From: Diplonema papillatum
Lineage: Eukaryota; Euglenozoa; Diplonemea; Diplonemida; Diplonemidae
Assembly (NCBI GenBank): GCA_030068145.1
Contig: JAPJBO010000020.1
Coordinates: 496,001-560,000, forward strand
Reading direction: 5' to 3'
Length of the DNA stretch: 64,000 nt
Part shown: piece after piece, positions 46,289 to 56,987 of the stretch
How the letters are laid out: each line of letters starts with the position of its first letter
Position numbering within the stretch: the stretch's first letter is position 1
Program-made: the position numbers and the translations under genes
The notes under the pieces: model-generated
The model's database searches: none
What the model was told of the DNA's origin: nothing
What the model saw: only the letters and a program-made list of their open reading frames with translations

Positions 46289-46935
46289 TCTCATCAGTAG
46301 TCGGATTTTTGTGGCACGTGGCGTCAGCTCGCAGGCAACCCCATCGCACCGGACCCTTATCAATACGCGGATCCGGGTGACATCGAGCCGTAGCGAATTT
46401 CCTTCTCCGGGCTTGCGTATCTGCACGTTCTCTGCGGACTGACCGACTCGGTGAACTGGATCGCGTCCGCGCGACACTTCCTGTTGTCGATTGGGGTTTC
46501 AGTTATTGCCATTTCCCTGCCTTCTTCCTCGGGATTTGAGGCGCTGCGGCCTTTTTGGAGTTAAAGTTCGCTTGAAATTCCGGGGTTTTAGGGTCTCCGT
46601 GTGACCGTTGTTAAATGGGTTCTCTCCAAAATGGCTCCTTAGCAAAGGTTTCGTAACACATCTCTTCACAGCAGCAAACATTGATCCTTTTTGACGTGTC
46701 TTTACGCTGAAGGCCAGGTGTCCGAATTTCAGCTCGGAGGGAGCAACGACGAAATGCGCACAGGAAACACAGAAGAGTCTGGGATTGGGTAAGCTAGTGT
46801 GTGGGAAGAGTACCTTGACAAGGTCCTCTTGTCCTTAGACGAGAAAGCTAATTGATACTCGTTTGTTCACTTTCTACCAAGGCACCGAGCATTTCGAATG
46901 AAGAATGGTTCATGCTTTGTCGGTAGAGTGTCCCA
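46289..46935. other. No recognised gene
   Basis: No domain, RNA or repeat recognised. Confidence 0.5.
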
Positions 46936-47424
46936 TCATCGGGTTTTCTTGAGTGGTGCATACTCACGGTGAGCATCTAACGGCATGGTCGTCAGCTGGT
47001 CTTCCCTGGCCTGCTCTTGAGCGAGAACAGAATTGGGCGTGTAGTTCCTGTGCGTTTTGTTTTTAGCCACATGCAATGTGTGAGGAAGCGGTGCGTCCGT
47101 TGCACTTTTCCCCGTGTGCAAAAGCAGCGGATTGGTAGAGCTTTGAGCTGCCGCACGCGCTGAGGTTCCTTTGGGCAAGTCTACTGGGTGCAATGCACTT
47201 TTCCCCGTGTGCAAAAGCGGCAGATTGGTAGAGCTTTGAGCTGCCGCACGCGCTGAGGTTCCTTTGGACAAGTCTACTGGGTGCAATCTTCCCCCCCCAC
47301 TCCCGCAGAGAACAATTCCGAGACTTATTTGCCTGTCCTCTCGTAGCACGAGCGCCCGCTTCCCCAGAGAAGAGGATGCATACACGTCTTTCCGCGGCGA
47401 TCCGTAGGGGCTTCCGTACGACAT
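46936..47424 (-). CDS. Hypothetical protein with a 31-residue duplication
   Basis: The ATG at 47424 in the context GAAGAAATG starts a 162-codon frame, MSYGSPYGSPRKDVYASSSL onward. A 93-bp tandem duplication in frame gives two copies of a 31-residue unit containing HPVDL, KGTSARAAAQSSTN and LLHTGKSA. The C-terminus is basic (EYAPLKKTR). No membrane segment, signal peptide or known domain. Residues about 33-46 (ISLGIVLCGSGGG) differ in character and could be retained intron. Coding status is uncertain because no diverged copy exists here. Confidence 0.35.
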   Translation of the reverse strand: MSYGSPYGSPRKDVYASSSLGKRALVLREDRQISLGIVLCGSGGGRLHPVDLSKGTSARAAAQSSTNLPLLHTGKSALHPVDLPKGTSARAAAQSSTNPLLLHTGKSATDAPLPHTLHVAKNKTHRNYTPNSVLAQEQAREDQLTTMPLDAHREYAPLKKTR

Positions 47425-47559
47425 TTCTTCCTTTTCTTTCAGCGGGAGGGGTGGTGAGGGTATCCGAGGCTCCTTATTGTCTCTATTTGTGCCCGCCTTG
47501 CGCCGTGCAGGGCCAAAACGCGTGTACAAAGCAACAGACGGCCGTGTGTGTGGTGCGTG

Positions 47560-48110
47560 ACGCTCGCGTAGTATGCAGTCCTCAAAGCTTGCTCGTCACT
47601 TCAGCACGCGCTACTCGACGCTTTTTGAATCGCGAGTGGGGAGGGGGGGTAGGTGAGGCTATCGTATATCGCGTAGTGCACGACGGTACCATAACATGAG
47701 AATGCAGTTCTCAACGATAGTTCGTATCACCATAGCACGCGGTACTCAACGCTTTCTTGAATCGTCTACGTGAGTGGTACGCGCGTAGTGCACGACGGTA
47801 CCATAACATGAGAATGCAGTCCTCAACGCTTGTTTGTATCACCATAGCACGCGGTACTCGACGCTTTCTTCAACCGTCTACGTGAGTGGTGCGTGAAGTT
47901 ATCAAATCGCAGTGCACGAAGGTACCACAACTTGCTCGTATCACCTCAGCACGCGGTAGTCGACGCTTCCTTGAATCATCTACGCGAGTGGTACGCGCGT
48001 AGTGCACTACGGCGCCATAACGTGGGTGCTCAGTCCAACGCTCAACGCTTGCTCGTATCACCTCAGCACGCCGACGACCATTACTCAACGCTGTCTTGAA
48101 TCGTGTACCA
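47560..48110. repeat. Tandem repeat of about 85-125 bp, five diverged copies
   Basis: Each copy contains variants of GCGTAGTGCACGACGGTACC, AACGCTTGCTCGTATCACC, AGCACGCGGTACTCGACGC and CTACGTGAGTGGT. Copy lengths vary. No gene. Confidence 0.75.
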
Positions 48111-48184
48111 CCTTTGCTGCTCGCCCTCGTTCTTGTTACGGGTTAGGAATTTCGACCAATCCCCGAGATCAAGATAGATTCACG

Positions 48185-48370
48185 ACAAGAAAAGACAGGC
48201 GCTTCATTTTGTTGTCGAGCGTGCCGGTTGATCGTTTTCCCACTCGTGTGATTACCCTGTGTCATTTTCAGGTGAGGGATTCTGATCACCCACCAAAACA
48301 CACTGTCAGCGTCTTTTTAGCCTACACATACGGAGGGCAACCCGCAAGATTGTTAGTTGTACTAAAAAGA
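48185..48370. repeat. Dispersed repeat with GTGCCGGTTGATCGTTTTCC
   Basis: Matches 62280-62466 over about 180 bp, sharing GTGCCGGTTGATCGTTTTCC, CACCAAAACAC and GGGCAACCCGCAAGATTG. A partial copy (the last part only) is at about 59885-59945. Not identified. Confidence 0.7.
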
Positions 48371-49324
48371 AGAAGATAACAAACCCATGAAAGCGGGAAC
48401 GGACGCAGCTCCCGGTCTGTTGATTGATGATAGGTTGGGGCGATGAGAAAAGAAAGAAGACTAGCCGTCCCGGGGGCGAAAAGGAAGGAAAAGAAAATGA
48501 CACGAACTTCGTCGGAATGGGAGGGAGGAGGGAGGCGACAACGACCTTTTACACCCGCGACGTTGTAAGATAAGCATGGTCAGCAGTGGTGTGACGCACC
48601 ATGATTGACCAGCCAGTATCGACCAAAGGCTAGTGATCAGTCAATGTTCACTAGTTCTATGAAACGCGGATAGTGGTGTGACACGAGTATCAGTAGTCCG
48701 GTGAAACCGGGTCAGCGGCAGTGACGCGTCATACCTAATGACCAGCCAGCAGTAGTGACTTATGGATATCAACTAGTCACTACGTCGGACTAGCAGCCCT
48801 ATGGAAAAGCAGAGAACCCCAGGATCTCCTCAGTCCGTGTTCACGGCTGGATGGATTTTTCTCCAGTCATTTTTAAACGTCCCGGGTCATTCTCAACCTT
48901 TGGGAGCTAGCACTCGCTTTGACAGAGTGAAAACTCTTGTGGAACGAAAAATCCAAAAGACTGCGTGACGTTTCTCAACCCAAGGTGCAATACAAAAATG
49001 TGGGAGGGAGCGAAAAGAAAACAAGAAAAAAAAGGGGCTGATGTGAGGCAAGCGTGGGCAAGGTAAGCGGGAAACAAAAAAACGAAAAGGGGCAACGGTA
49101 GGGGGGAGGGGTGGGAGCGGCCCTGGGGGGGAGCAGTTTTACGAGACAGCAGGATGACAAGGGAACTCCTCTTAACGCTCGAAACTGTACAGGGGTCCTG
49201 GGGGTATGTTGCATCGGTGCGAACTCATATCTCCGCGAGGCCAGGTGTGGCAACATAGCGGGAAAAGCTGCACAGGGTGGAACCTCGCTGCTTCGAAGAC
49301 GCGTTCGTTGCGGAAGGGGTTTGC
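48371..49324. other. No recognised gene; degenerate short repeats at 48575-48790
   Basis: Between 48575 and 48790 the motifs GTGGTGTGACRC, AATGACCAGCCAG and ACTAGTCACT recur in a degenerate two-copy pattern. The remainder contains purine-rich tracts and no recognisable gene. Confidence 0.5.
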
Positions 49325-49515
49325 AAGAACGCGCTTCGAATGGTTAATGTGCTCAACACTGGTCCATATGCACCGCGTTTCGGTCCGTCAAGCCACGGAC
49401 ACATCCTGCAGATAGGAGAGCGGCGTGAGTCTCGTAGTTCGTTCGACGCCTGTTCGTAGCTCGTCACCGCCAGGACCACCTTTGCTACGAGAGCACGAGC
49501 AAACCCGTCTCGATG
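49325..49515. repeat. Dispersed repeat with AAGCCACGGACACA and CTGTTCGTAGCTCG
   Basis: Diverged member of a family of up to 250 bp. Shared blocks are GTGCTCAACAC, AAGCCACGGACACA, GTGAGTCTGG and CTGTTCGTAGCTCG, then CCAGGACCACC. Related or partial copies occur in every inner block (for example 3033-3140 and 3636-3870) and at 58150, 59955 and 60445. Confidence 0.75.
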
Positions 49516-50018
49516 AGAGCGCCCCCTCAACCGTGGGCCTGAGCCGTCAGCTGAAAGACTCGAGGCGCCATACAAGTGGGAGGCAACGCGAACTAACTGT
49601 CGTTCAGCGAAGTTGTTCCGGTGCTGAATGCCGCCGGCTGTGCCAGCAACACGTTGGTTGCAGCTGCCCGCTGCACATGCGAAGGGTAATGCGAGTCACC
49701 TGTCGTGCACGGAAGTGCAATGCTGGATAGGCTGCTGCCCGATGTGTCACTGCCACCGTCGCTGTGCGCTGCACATGCGGGGAGTGTGGCGGGAGCCCCA
49801 CCCGTGTCATGCAGCGCAGTCCCACTGCTGGCTGGGCGCTGTGTCCGGTTGACGCACGCTGTGCAACGCTGCGTGGCGCCAAATCAACGGGAAACGGCGC
49901 GGATCACCTGTCGACCGTCGCGCTGCGACCCCGCTGGCCCGACCGCTGCCTAGATGCGGATAGCGAGGGCAGGTCTGGCTAGAGGCGGGGGAAAGCGATG
50001 CGAAAAGCACCGGTTCGC
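49516..50018. other. Region downstream of SPB1, no recognised gene
   Basis: GC-rich sequence with a short duplicated CGCTGCACATGCG motif (about 49668 and 49768). It probably includes the 3' end of the SPB1 transcript. No clear polyadenylation signal was identified. Confidence 0.5.
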
Positions 50019-52996
50019 TTACTTCTTCTTGCCCTTGCCCTTCGGGGGTCTTTGCCCCGGTGACGGCTTGTTCGCCTTCTTGCCCTTGAACTTGGCCTTC
50101 TTCTTCGCGAGTCTCTCGTCTCCCCTCGACTTTGCGTCTTGCGCGACCTGTTTCTTCTTCCACCTGAGCTCCTTGCCTCGCACAAGCTTTCGGATGGTCA
50201 ACCCTTCAGCCGTGCCCTTGAGCCTGGGGTCGGATTTCTCTTTCGCGAGGATTCGCTTCAGCTTGTCACCGGCCCTCTTTCGCCTTCGGCCCATGGCCTC
50301 GGCGACCTTCTTGGCTGGTCGCGCGTTGACTTCGCGGAAGCGGGACTTTTGGTCCTCCACCTCGAGCTTGGTGACGGGGAGGGGCCGCACGTTGTGCCGC
50401 TTCTCGTCGTCGACGAACCACTTGGGCAACCCTTCCTCCGGCCCGTGGCAGTAGCGGTGGATGCCCTCCTCAAGGATCTCTCGCTTCCGCTTTTTCGAGT
50501 CGAGCATCTGCTGCGCGATCGCGAGCACGCGCCCGCGGGTTTCGAGGTCGTTGACCATCACAGTCGGGATCTCCTCGAAGCCGCCAGGGCCCTTCTTGCC
50601 TGCGGGATGAATGGTCGCAGGTTTTTCTTGTGTTAACAAATTGTCCATACCCAGTAGTAGTGTTTGGGCGGCGCCCATATATATTTGAGTATGTTTGACG
50701 ATTCCTCACGGGCGAGACTTAATGACTGTGCAGAATACGGGCAGAAAACAAGTGAACGACGCACAAACAGACTCGACGTAACTTGTCAAAAAATGAAGGG
50801 TAAGGTGCCCTTAGGGCTAGTCCCTGTGGGAAATGTGCCAACGGGGACCAGTCCCCACCGGAAATTGTTTTCCTCAACTATCCCTCGTCAGGGAAATGCA
50901 CTTTGCAAATTCTTAGCTTTTTTCAGTTTTTGGCCATGTTTGCCGTGCACATTTTACTGCAAATTCTGAGCAACTATTTTCAGTTTCTGGCCATTTTTGC
51001 CGTGCACATTTTACTTTGTCCCCGCTCAGGCCCTTTTCCCAAAAAAAAACATGAAAGATGCAGCACCTGTTGCCTTCTTCTTCTTGTCTCCCTTGTTCTT
51101 CTTCTTGTCCTTCTTCCCGGTGTCCAGCCGTTCGCTCCTGACCGCCTGCTGCACGGTCACGACGTTGCTGCCCTCCTCGTCGCCTGACTTTTTGACCTCC
51201 GCCGCCTTCTTCGCTTCGGCGACGCCCCCTTTGACGGTCGTCTTCCGCACCTTCACCGTGCGCTCCTGCTGGATCGAGTCGCTGTCGTCGTCGTCGCCGC
51301 CCTCGGTCGACGAGTCCTCGCCTTCGGAGCTGTTGATGTACTTTTCGGGGTTCGCCTCCTCGTCGCTGTCCTCTTCGTCGGTGGCTTGCTCGTCCGACGC
51401 AAGGTCCTCTCGGTTGCGGTACGCGTCGTCGAAAGTCTTTTCGAGCCCCCTGTAGTAGTCGATGGTCGTGAACGGCTGCCGCTTTTTCCCCGATTTCGCG
51501 TTCAGATCATCGAGACCTTCGCTTTCGCCGCCGGACGACGCATGTGTGCCGTCATCGTCCGAATCGTCCCCAGGCATCGGGAACGGCTTGCCTTGGTCGT
51601 CGTCGTCGTCTTCGGATGAGTCGTCGTCGTGCATGATTGTGTCCATGCCTTGTTCGTCTCTCCTGTGCATATCCATGTCGGCAATCGTGTTCAGCTTCCC
51701 GACGTCCGCGTTTTCGTCGTAGTCTTCTTCGTTGATGTCGGCCTGGGCGTTCGCGAGGTCGAGCTTCGAGAAGGAGAAGTAGTCGTCTTGCTTCGCGTCG
51801 TCGACCATGTCTTGCGGGTTGTATCCCAGCCGCTCGGCCTGCAGCAGCTTGCCTTCGATCATTTTCCGCTCAGCCCGCTTCTTCGACTTGGCGTCCCGCT
51901 TCTTCTTGTCGGCGATCTCCTTGAGAATCCGCTCGTCGTCTGCCTCCTCCCCGTCGTTGATGCCCTCATTCGCTAGGAGAGCGCTCTCCCTCGCGGCGTC
52001 CTTCTCGTCCCTCACGAGTTCCGCCCGCTCCCTGTTGATGCGCTTCGCCCATTTGATCAGGTTGTTCTGGTCCCACTTGCTGATCACGCGGAGATCCTTG
52101 AAGCACTCCACCACATCGTTGTTCGTCGCCTTGTGCCCCTTCAAGTCCTCGTCGCCCTCCCACGTGATCTCATTGTACACCTGCAAAAACTGCTTCGGGT
52201 CGTCTGTCACCAAGAACTCACCGACCGGCACCTTTTTGTACAGCAGCATCGTACCCTCGTCGTACCCGATGGCCTTCCGCTTCCCTTTCGCCATGTGCGC
52301 GGTAGGGTCGACCTTGTCGACTCGCTGGTCGTCGTCAAGCATCTGGAACACGGTCTTCGCGCTGAAAAGGTGCGCATCGAGCTTCTTCGGCGCTTTGTAC
52401 CCTGCGCAGGCGTAGAACACCTCGGCGGACTGCGCCCGAGAAGCGGCGGGCTTGAACTGTTCGACCTTGTCGAAGACCTGCTTGAAGACCCAGACCAGAC
52501 GGGCGGAGTCCCCGGAGCGGAACACCTTCGTGATGAACCAGCCGCCGGGTTGCAAGACCTCGCAGGCCAGCTTGGTGGCTTGCAGCGTGAGGTAGTTCTG
52601 GTTGTAGGCGTCCTTTGCCCAGGTACCGCCGACGTTGGGGGCTCCGTCGTGGACGACGACCTCGCACTTCTTTTTGTCGAGGGCCGTGAGGATCGCCGAA
52701 CGCGTCTTGTCCGTGGTGATGTCGCCCTGGAGGCACTTGACGCCCTTGATGGGCTGGATCTGGACCAAGTCGACGGCGACGATCGTCGAGCCCGCCGGCA
52801 TCGCCTTCGCCGCGATCTGCGACCAACTCCCAGGGGCCGCGCACAGGTCGACCAGGGTCTTCGCCCGCGAGAGGAAGTCGTACTTCTTGTTCAGCTGCGT
52901 CAGCTTGAACGCCGCACGCGACCGGTATCCCATCGCCTTCGCGTCTTCATAGTACTTGTCCAACCGCTCTTTCGCCTTCTGCTTCTTCCCCGGCAT
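50019..52996 (-). CDS. SPB1: SPB1/FTSJ3-type pre-rRNA 2'-O-ribose methyltransferase (one intron)
   Basis: Nucleolar AdoMet-dependent enzyme that methylates 27S/28S pre-rRNA and acts in 60S subunit assembly. Exon 1 is 52996-51067 and exon 2 is 50599-50019. The join at 51067/50599 splits a Gly codon in phase 1 on both sides and gives 836 aa, close to yeast Spb1 and human FTSJ3. The N-terminus [16 protein letters not shown] and [10 protein letters not shown] are typical. AdoMet motif I is [11 protein letters not shown] (48-58). The RrmJ-type K-D-K-E set is K31, D117, K157 and E192. A middle DUF3381-like part follows at about 230-390, then an acidic linker at about 455-580. Exon 2 is a clear Spb1 C-terminal domain (GFEEIP, KWFVDDE, NARPAKKVAEA, lysine-rich tail). 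The frame extends 14 codons upstream to a GTG, but the ATG at 52996 fits the family start. Its own 5' region is tandemly repeated upstream. Confidence 0.93.
50600..51066 (-). other. SPB1 intron (467 bp)
   Basis: Donor CAG/GTGCTG at 51066 and acceptor CCCGCAG ending at 50600, with GTTAACA as a possible branch region. Both exon frames match. Inside is a direct duplication of about 55 bp (about 50905-50962 and 50963-51017) sharing GCCGTGCACATTTTACT. Confidence 0.8.
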
Positions 52997-53207
52997 TTTG
53001 TCGGCGCTTTTGCTTTTCTTCTTTCGAATCCGCCCCACCTATTTTCAGACTGTAAGTGGCCATCCGGGAGGGAGGAGATCTCAGTTTAGTGGTTGGGCAA
53101 ATAAAAGCCTTGAGCATCAAGGCTCTAAATAAAGCCTTGAGCATCAAGGCTTTGTCGAAGAAAGGCGGGAGGGAGGGGGGTGTGTTCTTCTGTGACTTGC
53201 GGCGCAT

Positions 53208-53492
53208 CTACTTTTCGTCCGTGGTGATGTCGCCCTGGAGGCACTTGACGCCCTTGATGGGGAAGTCGACGGCGACGATCGTCAAGCCCGCCGGCATCGC
53301 CTTCGCCGCGATCTGCGACCAGCTCCCAGGGGCCGCGCACAGGTCGACCAGGGTCTTCGCCCGCGAGAGGAAGTCGTACTTCTTGTTCAGCTGCGTCAGC
53401 TTGAACGCCGCACGCGACCGGTATCCCATCGCCTTCGCGTCTTCATAGTACTTGTCCAACCGCTCTTTCGCCTTCTGCTTCTTCCCCGGCAT
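53208..53492 (-). pseudogene. SPB1 5' partial copy 1
   Basis: 94 codons from MPGKKQKAK to ITTDEK, then a stop. Keeps K31 and the AdoMet-binding motif [11 protein letters not shown] but lacks the later catalytic residues, so it cannot be an active enzyme. Confidence 0.85.
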
Positions 53493-53731
53493 TTTGTCGG
53501 CGCTTTTTGATTTTCTTCTTTCGTATCCGCCCCACCTATTTTCAGACTGTAAGTGGCCATCCGGGAGGGAGGAGATCTCAGTTTAGTGGTTGGGCAAATA
53601 AAAGCCTTGAGCATCAAGGCTCTAAATAAAGCCTTGAGCATCAAGGCTCTAAATAAAGCCTTGAGCATCAAGGCTTTGTCGAAGAAAGGCGGGAGGGAGG
53701 GGGGTGTGTTCTTCTGTGACTTGCGGCGCAT

Positions 53732-54016
53732 CTACTTTTCGTCCGTGGTGATGTCGCCCTGGAGGCACTTGACGCCCTTGATGGGGAAGTCGACGGCGAC
53801 GATCGTCAAGCCCGCCGGCATCGCCTTCGCCGCGATCTGCGACCAACTCCCAGGGGCCGCGCACAGGTCGACCAGGGTCTTCGCCCGCGAGAGGAAGTCG
53901 TACTTCTTGTTCAGCTGCGTCAGCTTGAACGCCGCACGCGACCGGTATCCCATCGCCTTCGCGTCTTCATAGTACTTGTCCAACCGCTCTTTCGCCTTCT
54001 GCTTCTTCCCCGGCAT
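53732..54016 (-). pseudogene. SPB1 5' partial copy 2
   Basis: As copy 1, with the same stop after ITTDEK. Three 27-bp hairpin elements separate it from copy 1. Confidence 0.85.
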
Positions 54017-54201
54017 TTTGTCGGCGCTTTTTGCTTTTCTTCTTTCGTATCCGCCCCACCTATTTTCAGACTGTAAGTGGCCATCCGGGAGGGAGGAGAT
54101 CTCAGTTTAGTGGTTGGGCAAATAAAAGCCTTGAGCATCAAGGCTTTGTCGAAGAAAGGCGGGAGGGAGGGGGGTGTGTTCTTCTGTGACTTGCGGCGCA
54201 T

Positions 54202-54486
54202 CGACTTTTTGTCCGTGGTGATGTCGCCCTGGAGGCACTTGACGCCCTTGATGGGGAAGTCGACGGCGACGATCGTCAAGCCCGCCGGCATCGCCTTCGC
54301 CGCGATCTGCGACCAACTCCCAGGGGCCGCGCACAGGTCGACCAGGGTCTTCGCCCGCGAGAGGAAGTCGTACTTCTTGTTCAGCTGCGTCAGCTTGAAC
54401 GCCGCACGCGACCGGTATCCCATCGCCTTCGCGTCTTCATAGTACTTGTCCAACCGCTCTTTCGCCTTCTGCTTCTTCCCCGGCAT
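54202..54486 (-). pseudogene. SPB1 5' partial copy 3
   Basis: SPB1 homology ends after ITTDKK. There is no stop at the junction, so the frame runs on through a single hairpin element and the next leader for 188 codons in total. The added part has no protein-like character. Confidence 0.85.
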
Positions 54487-54698
54487 TTTGTCGGCGCTTT
54501 TTGCTTTTCTTCTTTCGTATCCGCCCCACCTATTTTCAGACTGTAAGTGGCCATCCGGGAGGGAGGAGATCTCAGTTTAGTGGTTGGGCAAATAAAAGCC
54601 TTGAGCATCAAGGCTCTAAATAAAGCCTTGAGCATCAAGGCTTTGTCGAAGAAAGGCGGGAGGGAGGGGGGTGTGTTCTTCTGTGACTTGCGGCGCAT

Positions 54699-54983
54699 CG
54701 ACTTTTCGTCCGTGGTGATGTCGCCCTGGAGGCACTTGACGCCCTTGATGGGGAAGTCGACGGCGACGATCGTCAAGCCCGCCGGCATCGCCTTCGCCGC
54801 GATCTGCGACCAACTCCCAGGGGCCGCGCACAGGTCGACCAGGGTCTTCGCCCGCGAGAGGAAGTCGTACTTCTTGTTCAGCTGCGTCAGCTTGAACGCC
54901 GCACGCGACCGGTATCCCATCGCCTTCGCGTCTTCATAGTACTTGTCCAACCGCTCTTTCGCCTTCTGCTTCTTCCCCGGCAT
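54699..54983 (-). pseudogene. SPB1 5' partial copy 4
   Basis: As copy 3. The frame runs on through two hairpin elements, each adding the nine residues ALMLKALFR. Confidence 0.85.
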
Positions 54984-55195
54984 TTTGTCGGCGCTTTTTG
55001 CTTTTCTTCTTTCGTATCCGCCCCACCTATTTTCAGACTGTAAGTGGCCATCCGGGAGGGAGGAGATCTCAGTTTAGTGGTTGGGCAAATAAAAGCCTTG
55101 AGCATCAAGGCTCTAAATAAAGCCTTGAGCATCAAGGCTTTGTCGAAGAAAGGCGGGAGGGAGGGGGGTGTGTTCTTCTGTGACTTGCGGCGCAT

Positions 55196-55480
55196 CGACT
55201 TTTCGTCCGTGGTGATGTCGCCCTGGAGGCACTTGACGCCCTTGATGGGGAAGTCGACGGCGACGATCGTCAAGCCCGCCGGCATCGCCTTCGCCGCGAT
55301 CTGCGACCAACTCCCAGGGGCCGCGCACAGGTCGACCAGAGTCTTCGCCCGCGAGAGGAAGTCGTACTTCTTGTTCAGCTGCGTCAGCTTGAACGCCGCA
55401 CGCGACCGGTATCCCATCGCCTTCGCGTCTTCATAGTACTTGTCCAACCGCTCTTTCGCCTTCTGCTTCTTCCCCGGCAT
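55196..55480 (-). pseudogene. SPB1 5' partial copy 5
   Basis: As copy 4. Outermost intact copy of the array. Confidence 0.85.
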
Positions 55481-55672
55481 TTTGTCGGCGCTTTTTGCTT
55501 TTCTTCTTTCGTATCCGCCCCACCTATGTTCAGACTTGGAAGTAAGTGGCCATCCGGGAGGGAGGAGATCTCAGTTTAGTGGTTGGGCAAAAATAAAGCC
55601 TTGAGCATCAAGGCTCTGAATAAAGCCTTGAGCATCAAGGCTTTGTCGAAGAAAGGCGGGAGGGAGGAAATC

Positions 55673-56365
55673 TCAGTTGTCTCGGATCAGATCGATCCGT
55701 TGAATGCCGTGCGTGCGCGTGATCTGCCTCGACTTTTCTTCGGCGTGATGCAAGGCCGCCCACGCCTTGTCGTGTGCCGAGTGGATAATCTTCCGGCCCG
55801 ACTTCTCGAGTGCCTGGGCGTGGACTTTGTCCCTTCGCTCGCCGTCAAGCCGCAGCCTTTCTGGCCTCGTGGTATTCCTCGGCAGACAAGGCCAGAAGGG
55901 CCGTCCGGTCGTCAGACTCCGCCTTCAGCAGCGCCGTGCGAGTCCTGCACTCGAGCTTTTCGGCCACCGGCGGCCAAACCATGTGCCACGCCTCGAGCAG
56001 CCGCCGCCGGTGCGCGACTTCAGACACAGTCAGCGACGCTATGCGGCGCAGACGATCCGCGCGGAGCAGCTGGCGCTGCGCGTTCCGCTGCAGCTTCGTC
56101 CGCTCTTGGGTTTCGAGGGCGCTGGCCGCCGCAAGCTCGCGGGCCCGCGCCTGCGTGAACTGCTGCCGCTCGGTCTCTTCGAGTTCGAGGGTCGCCAGCA
56201 GCTGCGCGACGAAGTCGCTTCTTCTCTTCGCGACGACGTCCAGCACGTCCTGTTCCGTGACGTTCAACTTCTCGGCGCGGTTCTGCCGGACGCACGCCGC
56301 CAGCTTCCGGAGCCTGACCTCCGAGACCGGCAGCCGCGGCTCGTCGGTCGCTGACAACGACGGTC
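55673..56365 (-). pseudogene. Coiled-coil gene fragment fused to an SPB1 leader
   Basis: The minus strand encodes a long charged helix without membrane segments, including [33 protein letters not shown] and [10 protein letters not shown], as in coiled-coil proteins; the family is not recognised. About 110 bp from the left end the frame shifts by one base and continues as [18 protein letters not shown] to a stop at 55673. The sequence just upstream (56365-56400) is the SPB1 leader with AATAGGTGGGGCGGA, followed at once by the fragment without an ATG. It is an internal piece of another gene captured by the SPB1 array. Confidence 0.6.
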
Positions 56366-56559
56366 GGTTTCTTCTTTCGTTTCCGCCCCACCTATTATCA
56401 GACTTGGACGTACGTTCGTGAAATTTAGTGGTTGAGCAGAATTCCGCGTCCTCTGTTTGTATTGTGTGTACTACAAAGCCTTGAACATCAAGGACTTTTC
56501 GAAGACAGGCGGGAGGGAGGGGGGTGTGTTCTTCTGTTACTTGCAGCGCATTCACTTTT

Positions 56560-56914
56560 TCGTCCGTGGTGATGTCGCCCTGGAGGCACTTGACGCCCTT
56601 GATGGGCTGGATCTGGACCAAGTCGACGGCGATGATCGTCGAGCCCGCCGGCATCGCCTTCGCCGCGATCTGCGACCAACTCCCAGGGGCCGCGCACAGG
56701 TCGGGCCAGGGTCTTCACCCGCGAGAGGAAGTCGTACTCTTGTTCGGCTGCGTCAGCTCGAGCGCCGCGCGCAAGAACTCAGGGTGTTCCTTCTTCCTCC
56801 TACCCTCGCGTGGACGGTTTTCGTGCACTACTTCGTGAGCTGCACCGAGAGTGGCTTTCGCGTCTTAATGATACTTCTCCAACCCTCTATCGCCTTCTGC
56901 TTTTTTCCCGGCAT
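56560..56914 (-). pseudogene. Decayed sixth SPB1 5' copy
   Basis: From an ATG at 56914 (MPGKKQK) to about 56560 the sequence matches SPB1 codons 1-96 with many indels. Unlike the five array copies it keeps the VQIQPIKG codons, so it branched before the 12-bp deletion. A diverged 27-bp hairpin (GCCTTGAACATCAAGGA) lies near 56478. Confidence 0.75.
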
Positions 56915-56987
56915 CTTTCGGTTGATTTCTCAGCGACACTGAGCCAGTCCACCACTATATCATGGGAGTGCATCGAGTTGCCTGCCA

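Larger units (their letters stand above)
53041..55660 (-). repeat. Tandem array of SPB1 leader plus first ~95 codons
   Basis: Five repeats lie directly upstream of SPB1 in the same orientation. Distances between successive ATGs (53492, 54016, 54486, 54983, 55480) are 524, 470, 497 and 497 bp, so the units equal 443 bp plus one to three copies of a 27-bp element. That element contains the perfect hairpin AGCCTTGA GCA TCAAGGCT. Each unit holds the hairpins, the leader with AATAGGTGGGGCGGA, the ATG and about 95 codons. All copies share a 12-bp deletion relative to SPB1 (VDFPIKG in place of [11 protein letters not shown]), so they multiplied from one truncated copy. The last leader, without coding part, ends near 55660. 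Confidence 0.92.

Noticed and set aside
52997-53038. Extension of SPB1 by 14 N-terminal codons
   Set aside because: It would need a GTG start; the family N-terminus begins at the ATG at 52996.
52133-53089. 318-codon plus-strand frame opposite SPB1
   Set aside because: Antisense shadow of a GC-rich coding region; the minus strand has the conserved methyltransferase motifs.
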